Shown here one piece after another: positions 59,926 through 64,000 of a DNA stretch of 64,000 nt. The notes under the pieces are model-generated. The model was given only the letters and a program-made list of their open reading frames with translations. It searched no databases and had not been told where the DNA came from. The translations under genes and the position numbers were made by a program. Source of the DNA: Tupaia tana (taxonomy: Eukaryota; Chordata; Mammalia; Scandentia; Tupaiidae); the NCBI GenBank assembly GCA_026018925.1, contig JAKSZU010000013.1:1240001-1304000 (forward strand), written 5' to 3'. Each line of letters opens with the position of its first letter. Positions within the stretch are counted from its first letter, which is position 1.

Positions 59926-62900
59926 CTGGAGAGAAGAGTGAGGAGGGTCAGGGCGCCTGCTGGCTGACGGCTGAGCCAGGGACCAGCCCCTGAGCATCGG
60001 TGCCACTCAGACAGGCTTGGGAGTGGGGAGCCGGGATCTGCCCTGGTGAGTTACCAGAGCGTCCGGGCCTCAGTCTCCCTTCTGGAAACAGGATGAAGAT
60101 ACTCTTCCTGGGCCGTGCCAGGATTCAAAGACCAGGTCTAGCATGGGGCCGGGCAGCTATGACCACAGCACTCACTACCCTGACCTACTCTGACAGCCTC
60201 TGACAGCACGGTGCTCGGTGGCCCTCAGCTCGAGGTCTCTGAGGGCACCGCCGGGTCCCCACGCCCAGGTGCCCACAGGCCCCAGCATCCTCTCAACCGG
60301 CAGACGGCCCATGTCAGGGACAGTCAAGGACGGCACTCGGGGTACACATTCGGCAGTCAGCAAGTGACCTGGCCATCGAGCCGTGACAGAGCTGGCGGGC
60401 ACCCAGCCTCTGCAGGGGGACAACTTATTCAGGCAGGCAGCTGTCGGATGCTACATGGGACACCCAGATCCCACTCTGGCAAGAAGGTGGCCTCAGGTCC
60501 ATGGCCAAGGCATGGGGCCAGGGTGCCCCATGGTGGGGAGGGCCCTGGGTGAGGTGCCCAGCAGGCCACCACAGGATCAGGCACTCCCGACTCACCTGAA
60601 CGCCCAGCACCCAGCGCCCCGGCCCACTGTCCACTGCAGCCTCTCGGGGTCCTCCTGCACAGCTGACGCCCAGCACCCAGGCCCACTGTCCACTGCAGCC
60701 TCTCGGGGTCCTCCTGCACAGCTGACGCCCAGCACCCAGGCCCACTGTCCACTGCAGCCTCTCGGGGTCCTCCTGCACAGCTGACGCCCAGCACCCAGGC
60801 CCACTGTCCACTGCAGCCTCTCGGGGTCCTCCTGCACAGCTGACGCCCAGCACCCAGCGCCCAGGCCCTGTCCACTGCAGCCTCTCGGGGTCCTCCTGCA
60901 CAGCTGACGCCCAGCACCCAGGCCCACTGTCCACTGCAGCCTCTCGGGGTCCTCCTGCACAGCTGACGCCCAGCACCCAGGCCCACTGTCCACTGCAGCC
61001 TCTCGGGGTCCTCCTGCACAGCTGACGCCCAGCACCCAGCGCCCAGGCCCACTGTCCACTGCAGCCTCTCGGGGTCCTCCTGCACAGCTGACGCCCAGCA
61101 CCCAGGCCCACTGTCCACTGCACCCTCTCGGGGTCCTCCTGCACAGCTGACGCCCAGCACCCAGCGCCCAGGCCCTGTCCACTGCAGCCTCTCGGGGTCC
61201 TCGCTGTCCCCAGCACACAGGTACTCTGCCCCATGCCCAGGTGGCTCTGCCCACTCTCCCGTAACCACTAGGCAGGCACCTGCCAGGAGCGCCCACCCCT
61301 CGGCAGGCCTCTCCATGTCTGGGACAAATCCGGGGTCACACGGCCGTGGTGTGTCTGGCCCAGGCACGCCCTACCCACCAGGCCTTCCTGCCCCTGGGCT
61401 GGGTGTCCTCAGGCCGGAGTTTGCCCTCTTAGAGCCAGAGCAGCGGGAGGGCCTGTGTTGTCTGAGAAGCACTTCCCATGGTGGGCCTTGTCCTGTATCG
61501 CAGAAGGGGGAGGTCTGTCTACACCCCGCAGCCAGATCCTGTCCCAGCAGGTGGGCATAGACTGCGAGGCGTGGAAGGGGCAGTTGTGACGTGTTCGATT
61601 AGATCTCACCGCCCTGGTCAGCCCTGGTCAGACGGAGGGAGTCATTCACAGCCCTGCCAGGGATGGCTTGTGTGTTGAGTGGGGTCAGCAGGGGCACAGA
61701 GGCCCTGGTTGACTCAGGGAAGCCAGGCCTCTCAGCTCCAGTGAGCCCTCCAGATGCTGAAAAGCGGGTGGCAGAGCATGGTGCCTGAATCCTGTCACCA
61801 GGGGACCCAGGCAGCCCGTGCCAGGGCAGGCCTGGCGAGTGGACAGTGCCAGAACAGAGTCCGAGGGTGGTAGCCCTCTGCAGGTGGCAGGCAGGCGTGC
61901 CCTCCCCTGGCTCACCTGCGTGCCCTACTGCTGGGGCGCCACGTCCACCATGGGCTTCTGCACCCCGAAGGCCGTGATGAAGATGTTGACCACCACGATG
62001 ATGAACACCAGCCCCGTGGCCAGGTTGTTGAGGAAGTCCAGCGTTGCGTGCTTGGCCGGATTATTCAGGTCGTACTTGACTGCGGGTGAAAGCGGAGTGG
62101 CTGGTGCCGAGGGCAGGCGGGCCCAGCGCCTGGAGACCCTCTCAGGTGGGGCCATGCCATGTTTGCTGCGTCGTAGGCCCTCGGCTGCACTGAGCATTTT
62201 AGGAGAGCTGTTTCCTAAAAGCCCCGATTTGCCTAGGGGCCCACTCTGCACAGCCACCGCACCCCACAGGAGCCGAGGCTTGGGCGGGTCAAGGGCCTGG
62301 GTCTGGCCCCTGCTGGACAGCAAAGGAGGCCCAGGCTCTGCAGGAAGCGTGCTGAGCCTGCGCACCTCGCCCAGCTCTCCCACTGACCACAGCCCTGCCG
62401 GGCGTGTCCCAGGGCTTGTCACCTGCCCAAGGTTGTGCAGGACGAGGTGCAGCAGCTCAGTCCAGTCTGCCTCCCACCTGCCATGGTCCATCTGTCCGCC
62501 CTTCCACCAGAGGAAGTCAGTCCGCGGTCAGGGCGCCCTCGCTCAGTTACTTAGTCCAGGGAAGCATCGGGGTGCAGCCTGCACTCCGGGTCTTCTCTCA
62601 ACAGACTCCCCATGGCAACAGTCAGCGCCAAGGCCTCTCCTGTTTGCTTCTGGGCCCAGGTCTCCACCCCCTACCCCCCCAGCCTCAACCCCACTCGCCT
62701 CCCGAGTAACTTGACACCTCCTTTCTCACTGTACAATCATCACCAGGGATGGCTCATAGCTCATGCTGGGGACATCAAGATTACTGCCCCATCTGTCTCT
62801 CAGGCTGAGGCCATTTGGCAGCATGGCCAGAGCAGGGCCCAGAGAGACAGGCGCTCTGAGTCCCACAGGCCCAGGCCCTGAAGAGCTCTTGCAAAGCTCC

Positions 62901-63206
62901 GGGCTGGGGGAGGAGCCACATCCGGCGGGGAGTGCCCGTCCGGAGGGGTGTGCAAACACCTGGCAGCCGGCACCCACCGAGGAAGATGAGCAGCACGCCC
63001 ACGCCGATCTGCAGCGCCAACGAGATGGAGATGAGCACCACCAGGGGCACGTAGAAGGCGAAGCTGGGGCCCTGCTCCACCACGGCCTTCAGCTGCGAGG
63101 CATTGGCCAGCAGCAGCGCCACGTCCAGCATGCTCTCCGCCGCGCTCTTCTTGTTGGCGTAGTGGTTCATGTTGATGGGCCGGTTCCTCCAGCCCCAGCG
63201 CGGCGG
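59305..63206 (-). CDS. NINJ1: NINJ1, ninjurin-1 (exons 2-4; exon 1 outside window)
   Basis: Minus-strand exons 63206-62978 and 62079-61925 (stop) give 127 residues. With the roughly 25 N-terminal residues of exon 1, not found here, this fits the 152-residue human protein. The amphipathic region INMNHYANKKSAAESMLDVA precedes two membrane helices (FAFYVPLVVLISISLALQIG and NLATGLVFIIVVVNIFI), joined by VKYDLNNPAKHATLD, and the end is VAPQQ. NINJ1 was found as a nerve-injury adhesion protein. It oligomerises through its N-terminal helices to rupture the plasma membrane in pyroptosis and other lytic death. All of that region is intact here. A 3' UTR intron seems to follow the stop codon. Confidence 0.94.
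60601..61205 (+). repeat. NINJ1: minisatellite of 10 units of about 59 bp in NINJ1 intron 3
   Basis: Each unit has TGACGCCCAGCACCCAGG, CTGTCCACTGCAGCC and TCTCGGGGTCCTCC. Some units carry a small AGCGCC insertion or lack part of CCCACTG. The minus strand is open in more than one frame over the whole array (up to 312 codons), which is a repeat artefact. Confidence 0.95.
61925..62079 (-). CDS. NINJ1: NINJ1 exon 3 coding part (second membrane helix and stop)
   Basis: The acceptor CACCCGCAG lies just above 62079. The exon encodes VKYDLNNPAKHATLDFLNN, TM2 and ITAFGVQKPMVDVAPQQ, then TAG at 61927-61925. Nine bases after the stop the minus strand reads GCAG/GTGAGC, a good donor at 61915. Confidence 0.94.
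62978..63206 (-). CDS. NINJ1: NINJ1 exon 2 (amphipathic helices and first membrane helix)
   Basis: On the minus strand the acceptor is CTCCCTGCAG ending at 63207 and the donor is GTGGGT from 62977. The exon starts exactly on a codon, PPRWGWRNRPIN, and ends in L plus one base of Val. It holds the KKSAAESMLD oligomerisation helix and TM1. Confidence 0.94.
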
Positions 63207-64000
63207 CTGCAGGGAGAGGGCATCAGCGGGACCGGGCTCAGTGCCCAAGGAAAGCCCCTACCAGAAGGGCTTGCGGCTAGGAGGGACCCTGAGAATGGGC
63301 CCTTACAGACCCGGAGCAAGCCCTGGTGCGAAAGGGTGGTGGGCCCTGGCGCCCTCCCTCTGCCATGGCCAGCCGGCCTCCCCCTGGGCCTAGCTGGGGC
63401 CAGGAAGGGCGGTGAGATGAGGCAGGCAGGAGGAGCTGAAGGCTGTGCTCGGCCACTGGGCGGCAGGCTGCCCAGCCCCATTAGGGTTGGCCCTGGGAGG
63501 GCATGGCTGCCCAGCCAGGTGGCCGTGAGCAGCAGGTGCTGGTGATGCCGGCACCCAAGCTTGTACCCGGCAGGCGCTCAGATGCAGCCTTGGTACGCCG
63601 TGGGGTGAGTCAGCTCAGCTGCACTTCGTTTTCAGAGCAGTCACGAGGACCTGCATTCAGAACCTCTCCTGGGCTCTAGGCCTCACCCGGGGGGCCCCTC
63701 TGCTGTGCCTTGGGGGGGGGGGGTCAGCCCTCGCCCAGCCTTGGAGGCAGGTCCCTGCCAGCTCCCACCAGCTGAAGCCAGCAGTCAGTGAGGCCTGCAG
63801 CTCACAGTGCCTTTCCATTGCCAGATACCCTAGTGTTCTGAGGCCCTGCCGAGGCCACTCCTCCAGGCAGCCTCCCGGGATCCCCCTGCATGCAGGGCCC
63901 TCCTGCCACAGGAAGTCACCTCTCGGGGCTGGCTTGTTTCCTTCCAAGGTAGCTCTGCGCACTTGGCTTCTTCCTTCTACCAAGCCAGGCTCAGCCCCTC
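63207..64000 (-). other. NINJ1: NINJ1 intron 1 (partial), nothing else recognised
   Basis: GC-rich sequence upstream of NINJ1 exon 2 on the minus strand. The start-codon exon is not in the window. A G-run lies at 63712-63722. Confidence 0.6.

Noticed and set aside
60425..61367. Minus-strand frames of 234-312 codons over the NINJ1 intron
   Set aside because: Open in several overlapping frames because a 59-bp stop-free unit is repeated. Not coding.
63207..64000. NINJ1 exon 1 at the right edge
   Set aside because: No segment matching the acidic N-terminus with a donor in phase. It must lie beyond the window.

Overview
This is nuclear DNA of a placental mammal. It contains multi-exon genes with GT..AG introns, poly(A) signals, a CpG-island promoter, LINE-1 relics and very many tRNA-derived SINEs. 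Three conserved genes are recognisable: SUSD3 (+, about 6.2-12.3 kb, exons 2-5; exon 1 not found), CARD19 (+, about 19.8-47.6 kb, all six exons, 183 codons) and NINJ1 (-, about 63.2-59.3 kb, exons 2-3 plus a probable 3' UTR exon). The order and orientation match what I recall of human 9q22.31 (SUSD3, CARD19, NINJ1). I cannot name the species. The SINEs are not primate Alu, rodent B1/B2, carnivore SINEC, horse ERE, bat VES, ruminant Bov-tA or afrotherian AfroSINE as I remember them. A colugo-like or other less-studied lineage is possible but unproven.

Layout. 1-2.1 kb is a reverse-strand LINE-1 cut by SINEs. 6.2-12.3 kb is SUSD3; the 3' end of its exon 4, with the splice donor, is the first unit of a six-copy minisatellite. 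12.3-19.3 kb is intergenic. 19.3-20.2 kb is the CARD19 CpG island and exon 1. CARD19 intron 1 (19.9-41.6 kb) is a deeply nested repeat field. In it one reverse-strand LINE-1 of about 3 kb has been spread over 27.0-40.7 kb by insertions. One of these is a mariner transposon that itself contains an LTR, an NDUFA4 retropseudogene and many SINEs. CARD19 exons 2-6 occupy 41.6-47.4 kb, with a 0.55 kb purine-rich tandem array in intron 2. Between the convergent 3' ends of CARD19 and NINJ1 lies a 3.7 kb minisatellite of about 81 units (48.58-52.25 kb). NINJ1 intron 3 carries another minisatellite (10 units of about 59 bp).

The most unusual content is a pair of about 1.5 kb composite retroelements (30556-32050 on the minus strand, 35838-37287 on the plus strand). 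Each has a GC-rich leader, a GC-rich VNTR of very different length in the two copies, a shared unique 3' domain, a poly(A) end and long target-site duplications. The architecture resembles hominoid SVA or gibbon LAVA, but none of their components (Alu-like, SINE-R, L1) is recognisable, so it looks like an independently built L1-mobilised composite. The minus-strand copy carries about 0.57 kb of extra 3' sequence with further A-tracts, resembling a 3' transduction.

The three genes share no pathway that I can show. SUSD3 is a cell-surface sushi protein, CARD19 a membrane-anchored CARD protein, and NINJ1 the executor of plasma-membrane rupture in lytic cell death.
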